Virus record (IMG/VR): IMGVR_UViG_3300048921_000075
Span: 1 to 20,228 of that record
DNA: 20,228 nucleotides
Direction: 5' to 3' (one strand)
Source of the DNA: a virus
Under the pieces are notes generated by a model that saw nothing but the letters and a program-made list of their open reading frames with translations, had not been told where the DNA came from and ran no database searches. Below are positions 5,155-12,940 of the stretch, piece after piece (positions within the stretch are counted from its first letter, which is position 1; every line of letters starts with the position of its first letter). The position numbers were made by a program, and so were the translations under genes.

Positions 5155-5304
5155 CCAAAATTGTCTTTAAACCTCGTCTGCTACCCTCATGCCTGTATCA
5201 AAGTTTGGGGCGTGCGAGAACGTACTCCGTGATGCTCAGCCCTGACAGTTGTTGCTGTTGCTTTTCGCTTTTGTGCTGCACGAATACGTCTGGAAAGGAA
5301 CGTC
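5155..5304 (+). other. 150-base stretch without a convincing gene
   Basis: It lies between the terminator and the 31-residue gene. It is pyrimidine-rich on the + strand (repeated TTGTTGCTGTTGC and CTTTTCGCTTTTG). Short frames here lack ribosome sites. It should contain the promoter of the following two genes, but no -35/-10 pair stands out. Confidence 0.5.
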
Positions 5305-5400
5305 ATGAAAAGGCTATTTTGTTTATTTAGTTGGCATTCGTGGGCGATCGATATGCAGTCTCAGCGCACGGTCTGCGTCGATTGCGGTAAAGAAAAGTAG
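5305..5400 (+). CDS. 31-residue zinc-knuckle microprotein
   Basis: It starts at ATG 5305 after GGAAAGGA. It encodes MKRLFCLFSWHSWAIDMQSQ and then RTVCVDCGKEK. C6, H11, C24 and C27 form a plausible zinc site, with the ending CVDCGKEK like the second half of a zinc ribbon. Short proteins of the form CLFxWHxW...CxxCGK occur in phages and bacteria with no known role. It has only three bases between its stop and the alternative start of the next gene, so the two are probably co-transcribed. Confidence 0.55.
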   Translation: MKRLFCLFSWHSWAIDMQSQRTVCVDCGKEK

Positions 5401-5436
5401 CTCATGCCCTTCGGGGTGGAAAGGAAAACGCAGAGG

Positions 5437-5607
5437 ATGAATAAGACAGGAAAGAGGCTAGTTCTGGATCATGCAGATGCTAAAGAGGGAACCGTAAACA
5501 TCCGCAAACAAGGAGACCTATCGCTGCGCGTGACCGGAGAGAAAGTGACAATAGCCAACAATAATCTGTTCCGAGCGGGAGATAAAGTAGACATCTACCG
5601 CCTATAA
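5437..5607 (+). CDS. Small beta-rich protein of unknown function
   Basis: A 56-residue protein: MNKTGKRLVLDHADAKEGTV followed by alternating strands and turns ending FRAGDKVDIYRL. An in-frame ATG at 5404 would add 11 residues, but its upstream sequence is a poor ribosome site; GGAAAGGA lies before the 5437 start at somewhat long spacing. The pattern suggests a small barrel. No family is recognised. It is the last gene before the packaging operon and sits directly upstream of that operon's promoter. Confidence 0.55.
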   Translation: MNKTGKRLVLDHADAKEGTVNIRKQGDLSLRVTGEKVTIANNNLFRAGDKVDIYRL

Positions 5608-5619
5608 ACTAGCGCACCG

Positions 5620-5649
5620 CTTGACAGGGTTGCTATGATATTGGTCAAG
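5620..5649 (+). promoter_or_regulatory. Extended -10 promoter within a dyad before the small terminase gene
   Basis: TGCTATGAT at 5631-5639 is an extended -10 element (TGnTATnAT). It is framed by an exact inverted repeat, CTTGAC (5620-5625) and GTCAAG (5644-5649), with 18 bases between. The right arm overlaps the AAGGAG ribosome site (5647-5652). The dyad may be an operator, or in read-through RNA a stem that hides the ribosome site. Confidence 0.5.
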
Positions 5650-5662
5650 GAGTCTTTACACT

Positions 5663-6142
5663 GTGCCGTCAAAGCCAGCAGTCCCACTAACGCCTCAGTT
5701 GATTGAAACGGTGCTGACTCGCATCGCATCGGGTGAAGCCCTGCGGTCTATTTGCAGGGATGAGGGAATGCCAGAGGTTTCGCAAATAATGCGATTGCGG
5801 ATTTCTGATCCAGAGTTTGCGAAACAATACACACACGCGCGAGAGATGCAAGCCGAAGTATTTGGCGATGAACTCGTTGAAATTGTTGATGATGGACGCA
5901 ATGATTGGATCGAGAAGCACGGCAAAGACGGAGAACTTAAGGGCTATGAATTCAATGGCGAGAATGTAGCTCGTTCGCGTCTTCGCTTCGATCAGCGTCG
6001 TTGGTGGATGAGTAAGGTTCTTCCCAAGGTATACGGCGACAAGATCGAACACACTGGCGAGGTGGGAATTAAGCGCATCCTGGTTCCCAACCGGACGCAG
6101 ACAGAAGTAAGCCAACCTCCCGAATCTCCTGACTTCGAATGA
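5663..6142 (+). CDS. terS: Terminase small subunit
   Basis: A 159-residue protein that recognises the packaging site and loads the large subunit. The start is GTG at 5663 with AAGGAG ten bases upstream. The N-terminal helices (LIETVLTRIASGEALRSICR, 13-32) form the DNA-binding region, followed by a helical ring-forming part with DELVEIVDDGRNDW (69-82). The C-terminal block ENVARSRLRFDQRRWWMSKV-LPKVYGDK is typical of the Sf6/P22-type small terminases. Its stop overlaps the large subunit start by four bases. It leads the packaging and head operon. Confidence 0.92.
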   Translation: MPSKPAVPLTPQLIETVLTRIASGEALRSICRDEGMPEVSQIMRLRISDPEFAKQYTHAREMQAEVFGDELVEIVDDGRNDWIEKHGKDGELKGYEFNGENVARSRLRFDQRRWWMSKVLPKVYGDKIEHTGEVGIKRILVPNRTQTEVSQPPESPDFE

Positions 6143-7755
6143 GCCAAGGCACAACTTTTGACCTCGCAGCGCACTGGAAGCCAACGCCTAAGAACCTGCG
6201 CATCCGCTCTTCCAAGGCAACGAATCGCCTTCGCGTGGGTGGAACAGGAAGCAGTAAGTCATCCGATGCGCTCATGGAAGCGTTGGAGTACATGCTGCGC
6301 TATGACGGCATTGCGGTGCTGTTTATCCGCCGCCAATTGAAGGACTTGAAGAAGTCCAGCATTCTCGATTGGCATACGTTTGTGCCGAAAGAGTTGTATC
6401 ACTGGAACGCCAGCGACCACATCGCAACACTGAAGCACAACGGATCGAAGCTATTCTTTGGGCATCTCCCTAACAACTCAGAGAAGGATCTCGAGCAATA
6501 CCTGTCTGCGGCCTTTCCAGTCATCATTTTGGATGAGTGCGGTCAGTTCAGTGGCAATTCGGTCGAGTTCCTGTCCTCACGTAACCGTATCAACCGCGAG
6601 TGCAAGCCGGACGACACTGGGCAGATGCCGGTTCCTGTGATGCTACTGTGCACGAATCCAATCGGCGCGTACTGGCCCTATTACCACTCGGTATTTGTGA
6701 AGAAGCGCCCGCATGATGCCCCTGAGGACTCTCGCAGGGACAAGAATGGATGCTATTGGGTGCCCGATTCGCGCGAGAAGAGCGGTTGGAGGCTGATTTA
6801 CAACCCTGCGGACTACGATTACATCCACAGCACCATCCTCGATAACCCGTATCTTATGGAGCGGGACCCCGACCAGTACCAGAAACTACAGAAGTTGCCA
6901 GAACCGCTGCGTTCTAAGCTCCTTTCGGGTGAGATGGATACGACCGTTGGCCAATACTTCGACATCTTTGAGGAATCGCGCCATGTGATCGACCTAGCGA
7001 AAGACCCGACGCAGATCATTTGGCAACCCTGGCAGCCACGCTGGATTGGTTGGGATTACGGACGCGTACACTACAACGCCATGTATTGGTTCACGCTGGC
7101 ATTGGTGAGGACGGCCAGCGGGGAGTATCGAGAGAAGTGTGTCTGCTATCGCGAATACGTAGATAAAGGCAAGACGAGCCGCGAGACGGTACCGAATGCT
7201 GCTGCTATGAATTCCGCAGGTATGCCATATGCAAAGAATCCGAAGATTACCGTGTCTCTAAGCACGATATTTTTCTCACATGAGAAGTTCTCTAGGTCAC
7301 AGGAAAAGAAGGAAAAACTATCGATTGCTGAGCGTATCTCCAGGCGATTGCGTGCTCTCGGTTTGCCGTCTCTGACGCCGAACGACGCCAGTTCAGGTAG
7401 TCGCATCCGCAAGGCTGGCGTCATGTATGAGAAGTTGGAGGCGGATGAAGTGGTGATCCTGTCTTCCTGCGTCCACCTCATCGAGGCTATACCTCAACTT
7501 GTGCGCGACGAAGAGAACCAGGAAGACGTTCTCAAGGTGGAGGGCATCAGCAAGGCTGACGACTGCTACGACGCATTCACTATGGGACTCTATAACTGGT
7601 CAATTGGACGTGTACAGCCAGCAGAAGATGCACACCGAGAAGCCCAGGTGCTTGCTTTGGAGAAGGGCGACTATCAGCAGGCAAACTGGAACCAAATTCA
7701 CTTCGATGCGCAGAAGTCCGCACCTTTTTCCGTGACGGGTGGGCGCAGACGGTGA
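6139..7755 (+). CDS. terL: Terminase large subunit (packaging ATPase and nuclease)
   Basis: A 538-residue motor that pumps DNA into the prohead and cuts it. The N-terminal ATPase has a Walker A GGTGSSKS (34-41), Walker B VIILDE (128-133), and coupling motif LLCTNP (169-174). The C-terminal RNase H-like nuclease shows WIGWDYG with D306 and ADDCYDAF with D474/D475/D478. Full length and all motifs are intact. The Walker A has serine where many enzymes have glycine (GxGSGKS), a small variation. It is translationally coupled to the small subunit through ATGA. Confidence 0.95.
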   Translation: MSQGTTFDLAAHWKPTPKNLRIRSSKATNRLRVGGTGSSKSSDALMEALEYMLRYDGIAVLFIRRQLKDLKKSSILDWHTFVPKELYHWNASDHIATLKHNGSKLFFGHLPNNSEKDLEQYLSAAFPVIILDECGQFSGNSVEFLSSRNRINRECKPDDTGQMPVPVMLLCTNPIGAYWPYYHSVFVKKRPHDAPEDSRRDKNGCYWVPDSREKSGWRLIYNPADYDYIHSTILDNPYLMERDPDQYQKLQKLPEPLRSKLLSGEMDTTVGQYFDIFEESRHVIDLAKDPTQIIWQPWQPRWIGWDYGRVHYNAMYWFTLALVRTASGEYREKCVCYREYVDKGKTSRETVPNAAAMNSAGMPYAKNPKITVSLSTIFFSHEKFSRSQEKKEKLSIAERISRRLRALGLPSLTPNDASSGSRIRKAGVMYEKLEADEVVILSSCVHLIEAIPQLVRDEENQEDVLKVEGISKADDCYDAFTMGLYNWSIGRVQPAEDAHREAQVLALEKGDYQQANWNQIHFDAQKSAPFSVTGGRRR

Positions 7756-7756
7756 T

Positions 7757-8035
7757 ATGGTGAGCGATATGTGGGCTTATGCGATCATCTTATGGGCGAC
7801 ATCTTTCGCATTCCTCTGCGGCTGTGTTGCTGGCTTTACCTATTCGGACAGATTTCTTAATTGGGTAGCGATCCGAGTGCGCAAAGAGATTATTGCAACG
7901 CAACCTCCCAGCACGCCAGAAGAAGGTGATGAGCCTAAGCAGGGATTCAGCGCAGTATCAGGACGTGTTCCATGGGCTGTGCGCCGCCGCCAGTTAGAGA
8001 AGCAGTTCGCAGCAGAAAATCAGGAGGCAGTCTAA
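7757..8035 (+). CDS. Membrane protein between terminase and portal, unknown
   Basis: A 92-residue protein with one hydrophobic segment at about 6-28 (WAYAIILWATSFAFLCGCVA) and then a basic and proline-rich tail ending RVPWAVRRRQLEKQFAAENQ. ATG 7757 lies one base after the large terminase stop; an in-frame GTG at 7739 overlaps the terminase gene. The ribosome site is weak, so coupling to the terminase stop is likely. Its stop overlaps the next start (TAATG). The function is unknown; membrane targeting inside a packaging operon is unexpected. Confidence 0.6.
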   Translation: MVSDMWAYAIILWATSFAFLCGCVAGFTYSDRFLNWVAIRVRKEIIATQPPSTPEEGDEPKQGFSAVSGRVPWAVRRRQLEKQFAAENQEAV

Positions 8036-8181
8036 TGTTTGGCAAGTCACTGCAGAAGGAAAACATGATCGGCGGTAAGTCCGCAGACGTAACCAAGGGA
8101 AAGACCGGCCCATTTGGCAAGAAGAAGGTGGCAGGGACGTCAAAGGGCAAACTTTCGGCGATGCTTGCGGGGAAGAAGTAA
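8035..8181 (+). CDS. 48-residue lysine/glycine-rich protein
   Basis: It starts at ATG 8035, overlapping the previous stop, with AGGAGG upstream. It has twelve lysines and only two acidic residues: MFGKSLQKENMIGGKSADVT, then GPFGKKKVAGTSKGKLSAML. It lacks a hydrophobic core, so it is probably flexible and binds nucleic acid or an acidic partner. It ends immediately before the portal start. It could be a minor head or DNA-binding protein; this is a guess from composition and place. Confidence 0.6.
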   Translation: MFGKSLQKENMIGGKSADVTKGKTGPFGKKKVAGTSKGKLSAMLAGKK

Positions 8182-10365
8182 TTGCCACCACGCCCACAAG
8201 TCGATATCGCCGAGCGCTTACCCGAAGAACCTGGCAATCTCATGCAGGAAGACGAGCGTGGCGAGACGGTAGATGCAACGCTGGATGATCTGCCGGAACT
8301 TCAGAAGTCGCTCATCTCCGCGATCCTAAAGCACGGTAACCAGAACCGCGTGAACGATATGGCATTCGCAGCAGCGTGCCGGGATCGTCGCCTGTACAAA
8401 AAGGGTGTTCAGCACTTCTACTGGAACGGACAGCTTGGTCAGGTAGTGTTCGAGAACGAGATCGACACGCCATATGACCGCACGTTCAACATATCGCTCC
8501 CATACAACAAGATTTTCGTGGCTACTTTCATGGGTGCGCGTCCCAAGGTGGAACCGGAGCCGGACAACAGCTTTGATATCTCATCTATTCAGGATACCGA
8601 GAAGGCACGCGATTACGAGCGTATCTGGCGCAAGAACAATGATATGTCCGAGTTGCAGTTGCATATCGGCGATCTATTCTGGTCGGACGGACGCATCATC
8701 ACGGAGACGGAGCAGCGAGAGGACGGCGAGTATACTAGGATTTACGGTGGGTTGGAGTCGCGCATCAGCGGGTTTATCGACCGCATCGACCAAGCGACAT
8801 TGCTGGAGACGGAGGAAGACATCCCGCTCGTCACGGCCAAGCGCCAGTATCCCGACAAGAAGAAAGACCTTAACTCAGGCGCAGGAGATGCCTTCTTCCG
8901 CGCCCAGCGTATTGCAGTGCGACGTGTCAGTAAGACGGATGACTCAATAGACATTTACACCGGCGAGGACGGTACTGGACTCTGCACGATCACCAAGAGC
9001 CGCGTTGCACCGGACTTTTATGAGCATCTGAAGGACGACGAAACAGAGCAATTGAACCAGATGTATCCCGATGGCGTGATGGTCGTGCGTTCCGGAGATA
9101 CATTCCTTGAGGCATACCCGTATAGCATCACTGCTACGTGTGACGTTATTCACGCGATCAAATCTGACGGGATGAACGGTCCGGCACTCGCGTCTCCGTT
9201 GATGAACGTACAGGATTCCGTGAACACAGCTGGAAACCTTACAGAAGAGACGTTCGATCAGGGAATCCCGGTAACATATTACGGCCAGCGCACCAATATT
9301 GACACGCTCAACTCCGCGCATCTTGCGCCTGGTGCGAGCCGGAAGATGCTGCTGGAGGGCGATCAGAAGGCCTCAGATCAGTTCTTCGTTACTCCCGCAT
9401 TGCAGCCGTCTACTCAATTGCTGAACTATTGGCAGACAATGACAGGACAGTTTGCGCAGTTTGTTACGGGATTGCCCCCAGTAATTCAGGGATTTGGTGA
9501 CGATCACCAGCAGACTAGCAGCGGACAAACCGAACTGAAGAACCTCGCACTCGGACAGATGGCGATTGTCTGGAAGCCGTTCACATCTTGGTACACCCGC
9601 GAGATGAACCGCGCCTGCAAATTGGCAGCGCAGCGAACGGACGATATTACCTCGATTCTTGAGCCAACCACAGCATGGGGTAAGCGTAGACCCGTTCGTA
9701 TCACTCCCGCAGAACTCAAGGGTATGAAGTACACGAATGCCAGCGATGAGAACTTTCCGCAGTCGTATACTGACAAGCGCAATGTGTTCATGGGCTTGAT
9801 GCAAGACCCTGATACAAAGCAATGGCTGATGCAGTCGCCGGACAATTTGTATCTGGCGAAGCAATTGATCGGACTGCCTGAACTGGTGATTCCCGGTGAA
9901 GATCCACGCAACAAGCAGTTGCAGGAGATTTCTGAGATGCGGGATAGCGGTGGACCGGTACCGGTCATGCCCGAAGGTTCTCCGATGCTTCCTGCAGTTG
10001 GTGCAGCGCCGATCACCTATCCCAACCCAAATGTGCAGTGGAAGTCCTCGGTTGAGGTGGTCAAGTATGATGTGGACGAAACCGAGTACGCAGAGTGCAT
10101 GCGCTGGATAAATTCCACGGAAGGGCAGGACGCTAAGCGCAACGAGCCACTTTGGTATGCGGATGTTTGCCTGCATGCGGATGCTCATGAGGAGCAGATG
10201 AAGCAGAAGGCGGCAGCGAATGCACCAGCACCGGAAGAGAAACCACCGAGTATCAGCGTTTCGGTGCCTCTGGACAAGTTCTCCCCTGAGATCCAGGCGC
10301 AAGTGTTTGAGAAGTTTGGAATTCAGGTCACGCAACCACCAGTGGCTCCGGAGACGATCCAATGA
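8182..10365 (+). CDS. Portal protein
   Basis: A 727-residue protein, similar in length to P22-type portals. It would form the dodecameric vertex through which DNA enters and to which the tail attaches. Identification rests on its position after the large terminase, its length, and portal-like stretches: YDRTFNISLPYNKIFVATF near 95-115, a long alpha/beta stem region, SSGQTELKNLALGQ near 450, and a proline-rich and helical C-terminus. The frame opens directly after the previous stop with TTG (8182), preceded by GGGGAAG. The first in-frame ATG is at 8242 and has a poor ribosome site. It overlaps the next gene by four bases. Confidence 0.85.
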   Translation: MPPRPQVDIAERLPEEPGNLMQEDERGETVDATLDDLPELQKSLISAILKHGNQNRVNDMAFAAACRDRRLYKKGVQHFYWNGQLGQVVFENEIDTPYDRTFNISLPYNKIFVATFMGARPKVEPEPDNSFDISSIQDTEKARDYERIWRKNNDMSELQLHIGDLFWSDGRIITETEQREDGEYTRIYGGLESRISGFIDRIDQATLLETEEDIPLVTAKRQYPDKKKDLNSGAGDAFFRAQRIAVRRVSKTDDSIDIYTGEDGTGLCTITKSRVAPDFYEHLKDDETEQLNQMYPDGVMVVRSGDTFLEAYPYSITATCDVIHAIKSDGMNGPALASPLMNVQDSVNTAGNLTEETFDQGIPVTYYGQRTNIDTLNSAHLAPGASRKMLLEGDQKASDQFFVTPALQPSTQLLNYWQTMTGQFAQFVTGLPPVIQGFGDDHQQTSSGQTELKNLALGQMAIVWKPFTSWYTREMNRACKLAAQRTDDITSILEPTTAWGKRRPVRITPAELKGMKYTNASDENFPQSYTDKRNVFMGLMQDPDTKQWLMQSPDNLYLAKQLIGLPELVIPGEDPRNKQLQEISEMRDSGGPVPVMPEGSPMLPAVGAAPITYPNPNVQWKSSVEVVKYDVDETEYAECMRWINSTEGQDAKRNEPLWYADVCLHADAHEEQMKQKAAANAPAPEEKPPSISVSVPLDKFSPEIQAQVFEKFGIQVTQPPVAPETIQ

Positions 10366-10718
10366 GTGAAAATATGGAACTACAACTCGAAAAGGTAAAT
10401 AAAAAACTGCCTCAACTGTTCCTGAGCGACGCTGGCTCACTACTTAGGAAGATGGGTATTCCTGAACGGAAGATCATATCTCCCGGATGTGATGCAGTCT
10501 GGTCTATGCATGATATTGCTCGGCATCTCCTTCAACTTCCAGACGAAGATGTTTCTTTGGATTGGGAATATGGAGGTGTGCGGATAGATGAAAGCCTTCT
10601 TCCTGAACCCAAAATTGCAGCTAAGGAACCTATTTATGAGGCGGGTGAAGATTGGGTAAGAATTGGTCCAAGCAGGATTTCCTATAGACCGTTTCGTGTT
10701 CCCTTTTCAGGTGCATAA
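10362..10718 (+). CDS. Hypothetical protein between portal and scaffold
   Basis: A 118-residue protein starting MSENMELQLEKVNKKLPQLF. It has an N-terminal helical part, a central HDIARHLLQLPDED, and a C-terminal region rich in proline and arginine (GPSRISYRPFRVPF). The start overlaps the portal stop (ATGA). Its DNA is visibly more AT-rich than the portal and scaffold genes around it, hinting at later acquisition. No family is recognised. Confidence 0.6.
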   Translation: MSENMELQLEKVNKKLPQLFLSDAGSLLRKMGIPERKIISPGCDAVWSMHDIARHLLQLPDEDVSLDWEYGGVRIDESLLPEPKIAAKEPIYEAGEDWVRIGPSRISYRPFRVPFSGA

Positions 10719-10919
10719 GTGAGCATCTTCATGGTGGACGATAAGACGGTAGAGGCGATCAACGGCATCCGCTCGCGTGGCTATCAGCGCGACGTGAAGG
10801 CTATGCAGAATGCAGATGGCTCATACGATTTGGTAACAGTGGGTGGCGGCGAAGTGAAGGCTTCGGTCGCTGTAGACGGAACAATAACCTATCCCTCGGA
10901 GGTGGTTAGCAATGGCTGA
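10719..10919 (+). CDS. Hypothetical protein, 66 residues
   Basis: It is read from GTG at 10719, right after the previous stop and six bases after CAGGTG; an ATG at 10731 is a possible alternative start. It begins MSIFMVDDKTVEAINGIRSR and has a beta-strand-rich second half (GSYDLVTVGGGEVKASVAVD). Its composition is like the head genes rather than its two neighbours. It overlaps the next gene by eight bases. The function is unknown. Confidence 0.5.
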   Translation: MSIFMVDDKTVEAINGIRSRGYQRDVKAMQNADGSYDLVTVGGGEVKASVAVDGTITYPSEVVSNG

Positions 10920-11127
10920 TGTGAAAAGAGTTTTATGGGAACTGCAAACAGAAGATGGCACTCCTTTGTGTTTTACCAGAGTCGAAAAAGACGGTACATC
11001 CGTATGCTCACATGCCTATACAGAGGAAAGAGGACGGGAAGGATTATCCGCGGCCAAAAAGCGATATCCAGGAGCTAAGCTTTACCGCCGCACTGAGTTT
11101 GAGCCGGAATTTGAGGAGGTTTTGTAA
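10912..11127 (+). CDS. Hypothetical protein, 71 residues
   Basis: It starts at ATG 10912 with GGAGG at 10900-10904. The sequence MADVKRVLWELQTEDGTPLC suggests a small alpha/beta protein, with a helix at GLSAAKKRYPGAKLY and an acidic tail. The first half of the gene is AT-rich relative to the scaffold gene. The stop shares a base with the scaffold start (TAATG). No known family. Confidence 0.55.
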   Translation: MADVKRVLWELQTEDGTPLCFTRVEKDGTSVCSHAYTEERGREGLSAAKKRYPGAKLYRRTEFEPEFEEVL

Positions 11128-12443
11128 TGGCTGATGATGTGATGGAACTGGAAGATGCGGCACTTGGTGAAGACTCGGGCGTTGAGGGTGAAGAACTAAA
11201 TGAACTCAACGAAATGGACGACCAAAGCCAAGAAGAGGGCGCGGAGTTACAAAACGAAGGCGACGAATCCGAAGGAGAAGTTGAAGAGTCCGAAGGCGAG
11301 CAGCAGGAAGAACAAAAGCCTGTAGAGAACGCGCAGGATGGCCGCAAGATGCCAGATGCGGTCAAGAAGGCATTCGCAAACCTGAAGAGCAGCAACCCCG
11401 AAGCTGCTAAGACCCTACGCGCGACATGGTTCCAGAATCAGGACTACAAGGCTGTATTTCCCACGCCGGCAGATGCGGTAGCTCTGAAGGATAAGTTTGA
11501 GATGCTGGGAGGCGAAGAAGGCATCGCAGCTATTGAGTCTGAGCGTCAGGAGTGGCAGGGCATTGAGAAGCAGGTCGAAGAGGGCAAGATTGCTGACATA
11601 CTCGCCGAACAGCCTGAAATTCTCGCCAAGAACGCTGTTGGCATGGTGAACAAGTGGGCTGAAAAGGCTCCCGAGCAATATGCTTATTACGCCAACAAGC
11701 TCACCTACAACAAGATGGGCGGAGACGGCACGCTACGCACGCTGAGCTCCATTCATGGACTACTCGCGGACAACCCGCAGGCACAGCAGGCGATTGCAGA
11801 GATGCATGACCACTTGTTCGACATGCGCGAGAAGTCGGCACAGTTCGAGCAGAAGCGGGTTGACCCCCGCGAAGAGCAATTGAGGCAGGAGCGTGAGTCA
11901 TTCGAGGAACAACGCCGCGCGGACTTTGAAGGTCAGGTGTACAACGATGCACAGTCCTACCTAAAGCCAGAGATTGATAAGGCCATTGGCGCCATTCTGA
12001 ACGGTCGCCAGGTGAGTGCGGAGACGATGGAACTCCTGCGTGAGAAGGTGAACGGAAACATCGAGAAGATGATTGAACAGACTCCCGGACTAGCCGCACG
12101 TGTCGATGCACTCTACAGCACCGGCGACCGCGCCAAGTCTCTGGACTTCATCAAGCAGCAGTACAACCGGATTCTGACCTCAGGAAAGGCTGCGGATATC
12201 ATCAAGCCGTTTCTGCGCGACATCAACCCAACGCCAGCCACTAAGCAGAACGGGCAGCAGCAGAAACCTCAGCAACAGCGTCAGGCCGCACAACCAAACG
12301 AGGGCGGCAAGATTCACATGAATGGCAAGTGGCCGAACCATGCGGATGTGGATTGGTCAAAGACCTCAATGGCAGATTATGCTTCCGGTAAGGCCGTGCT
12401 GCGCTCTGGCAAGACCGCTACCGGATGGGCGACCACAGCCTAA
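11127..12443 (+). CDS. Capsid scaffolding protein
   Basis: A 438-residue protein that would guide assembly of coat protein into a prohead and then leave. It has an extremely acidic N-terminus (about residues 5-65, mostly Glu and Asp), a long helical and coiled-coil middle including REEQLRQERESFEEQRRADF, and a Q-rich linker (NGQQQKPQQQRQAAQ). The C-terminus is basic and carries the motif region MNGKWPNHADVDWSKTSMAD, where coat binding is usual. Position between portal and coat supports the call. The start follows GGAGG and overlaps the preceding stop. Confidence 0.75.
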   Translation: MADDVMELEDAALGEDSGVEGEELNELNEMDDQSQEEGAELQNEGDESEGEVEESEGEQQEEQKPVENAQDGRKMPDAVKKAFANLKSSNPEAAKTLRATWFQNQDYKAVFPTPADAVALKDKFEMLGGEEGIAAIESERQEWQGIEKQVEEGKIADILAEQPEILAKNAVGMVNKWAEKAPEQYAYYANKLTYNKMGGDGTLRTLSSIHGLLADNPQAQQAIAEMHDHLFDMREKSAQFEQKRVDPREEQLRQERESFEEQRRADFEGQVYNDAQSYLKPEIDKAIGAILNGRQVSAETMELLREKVNGNIEKMIEQTPGLAARVDALYSTGDRAKSLDFIKQQYNRILTSGKAADIIKPFLRDINPTPATKQNGQQQKPQQQRQAAQPNEGGKIHMNGKWPNHADVDWSKTSMADYASGKAVLRSGKTATGWATTA

Positions 12444-12467
12444 GTTACACCCCAAAAGGAGATCGTC

Positions 12468-12872
12468 ATGGACGAACAGCAGGAACAGCAAGTAGCATCC
12501 GAGACCACGGCGCAGGAAGTTCCTGTTGTCGTTGACGCAAAACCACTCGAACCCGCGAAGGTGGATGAGAACAGTGTTTCTTCGTCTTCGCTTCCCTACC
12601 ACACCGCTGCGACCGAGAAGATTCAGGAAGAGCGCATGAAGGAGCAGGAAGATAAGGATCCGGAACCGTTCACCTTCGAAATGCATGGGTATACTGTGCA
12701 GCAGCGCAAGGCGGAAGGTACGGAGGAAGGTTTCGCGGACGAGAATGGCGATGTATTCGAAGTCACCGGCAATGATCTGCACCGCGTGTATGGCAACAAG
12801 CGCGATGCCGTAATTTTCGTGCAGACCACAAATGCCGACTTCGCGAAGACTGGTAACATTCAGGTCATTTAA
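12468..12872 (+). CDS. Probable head-associated protein of unknown role
   Basis: A 134-residue acidic protein with an AAAAGGAG ribosome site. The first 65 residues look disordered (MDEQQEQQVASETTAQEVPV, then E/K/S-rich). The rest looks folded and strand-rich (PFTFEMHGYTVQQRKAEGTE and FVQTTNADFAKTGNIQVI). Its place after the scaffold, and originally perhaps next to the coat gene, suggests an accessory head or decoration protein. No family is recognised. A terminator follows 20 bases after its stop. Confidence 0.6.
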   Translation: MDEQQEQQVASETTAQEVPVVVDAKPLEPAKVDENSVSSSSLPYHTAATEKIQEERMKEQEDKDPEPFTFEMHGYTVQQRKAEGTEEGFADENGDVFEVTGNDLHRVYGNKRDAVIFVQTTNADFAKTGNIQVI

Positions 12873-12891
12873 GCGAATATGATGCAGCAAG

Positions 12892-12916
12892 AAGGCCTCC
12901 TTTATCGGGAGGCTTT
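12892..12916 (+). terminator. Hairpin terminator ahead of the GIY-YIG gene
   Basis: AAGGCCTCC (12892-12900) pairs with GGAGGCTTT (12908-12916), nine pairs including one G-U, around a 7-base loop. Only short T runs follow (TTTCGCTTTGG). It probably ends or weakens transcripts from the scaffold block. Confidence 0.6.
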
Positions 12917-12921
12917 CGCTT

Positions 12922-12930
12922 TGGTAGAAT
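12922..12930 (+). promoter_or_regulatory. Extended -10 promoter for the nuclease/capsid section
   Basis: TGGTAGAAT fits the extended -10 consensus TGnTATAAT with one change, and sits just after the terminator hairpin. The -35 region (TTATCG, 12902-12907) is poor. It resembles the TGCTATGAT element before the small terminase gene, so the two may respond to the same polymerase. Confidence 0.45.
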
Positions 12931-12940
12931 ATAAGCACGT

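Noticed and set aside
5145-5330. Rightward frame of 61 codons after the terminator
   Set aside because: Its ATG-like start lies inside the terminator stem, it contains a CCCC run from GTTGCTGTTGC-type repeats, and no ribosome site is present.
5621-5626. TTGACA as a -35 box for the small terminase promoter
   Set aside because: The good -10 (TATGAT) is only 7 bases away, and at 17 bases there is GTCAAG, which is not a -10. It is better read as the left arm of a dyad.
9373-10440. 355-codon frame on the complement strand
   Set aside because: It lies wholly antisense to the portal gene and the start of the next gene; the product is rich in R, L and H as expected of a codon shadow and has no ribosome site or family features.
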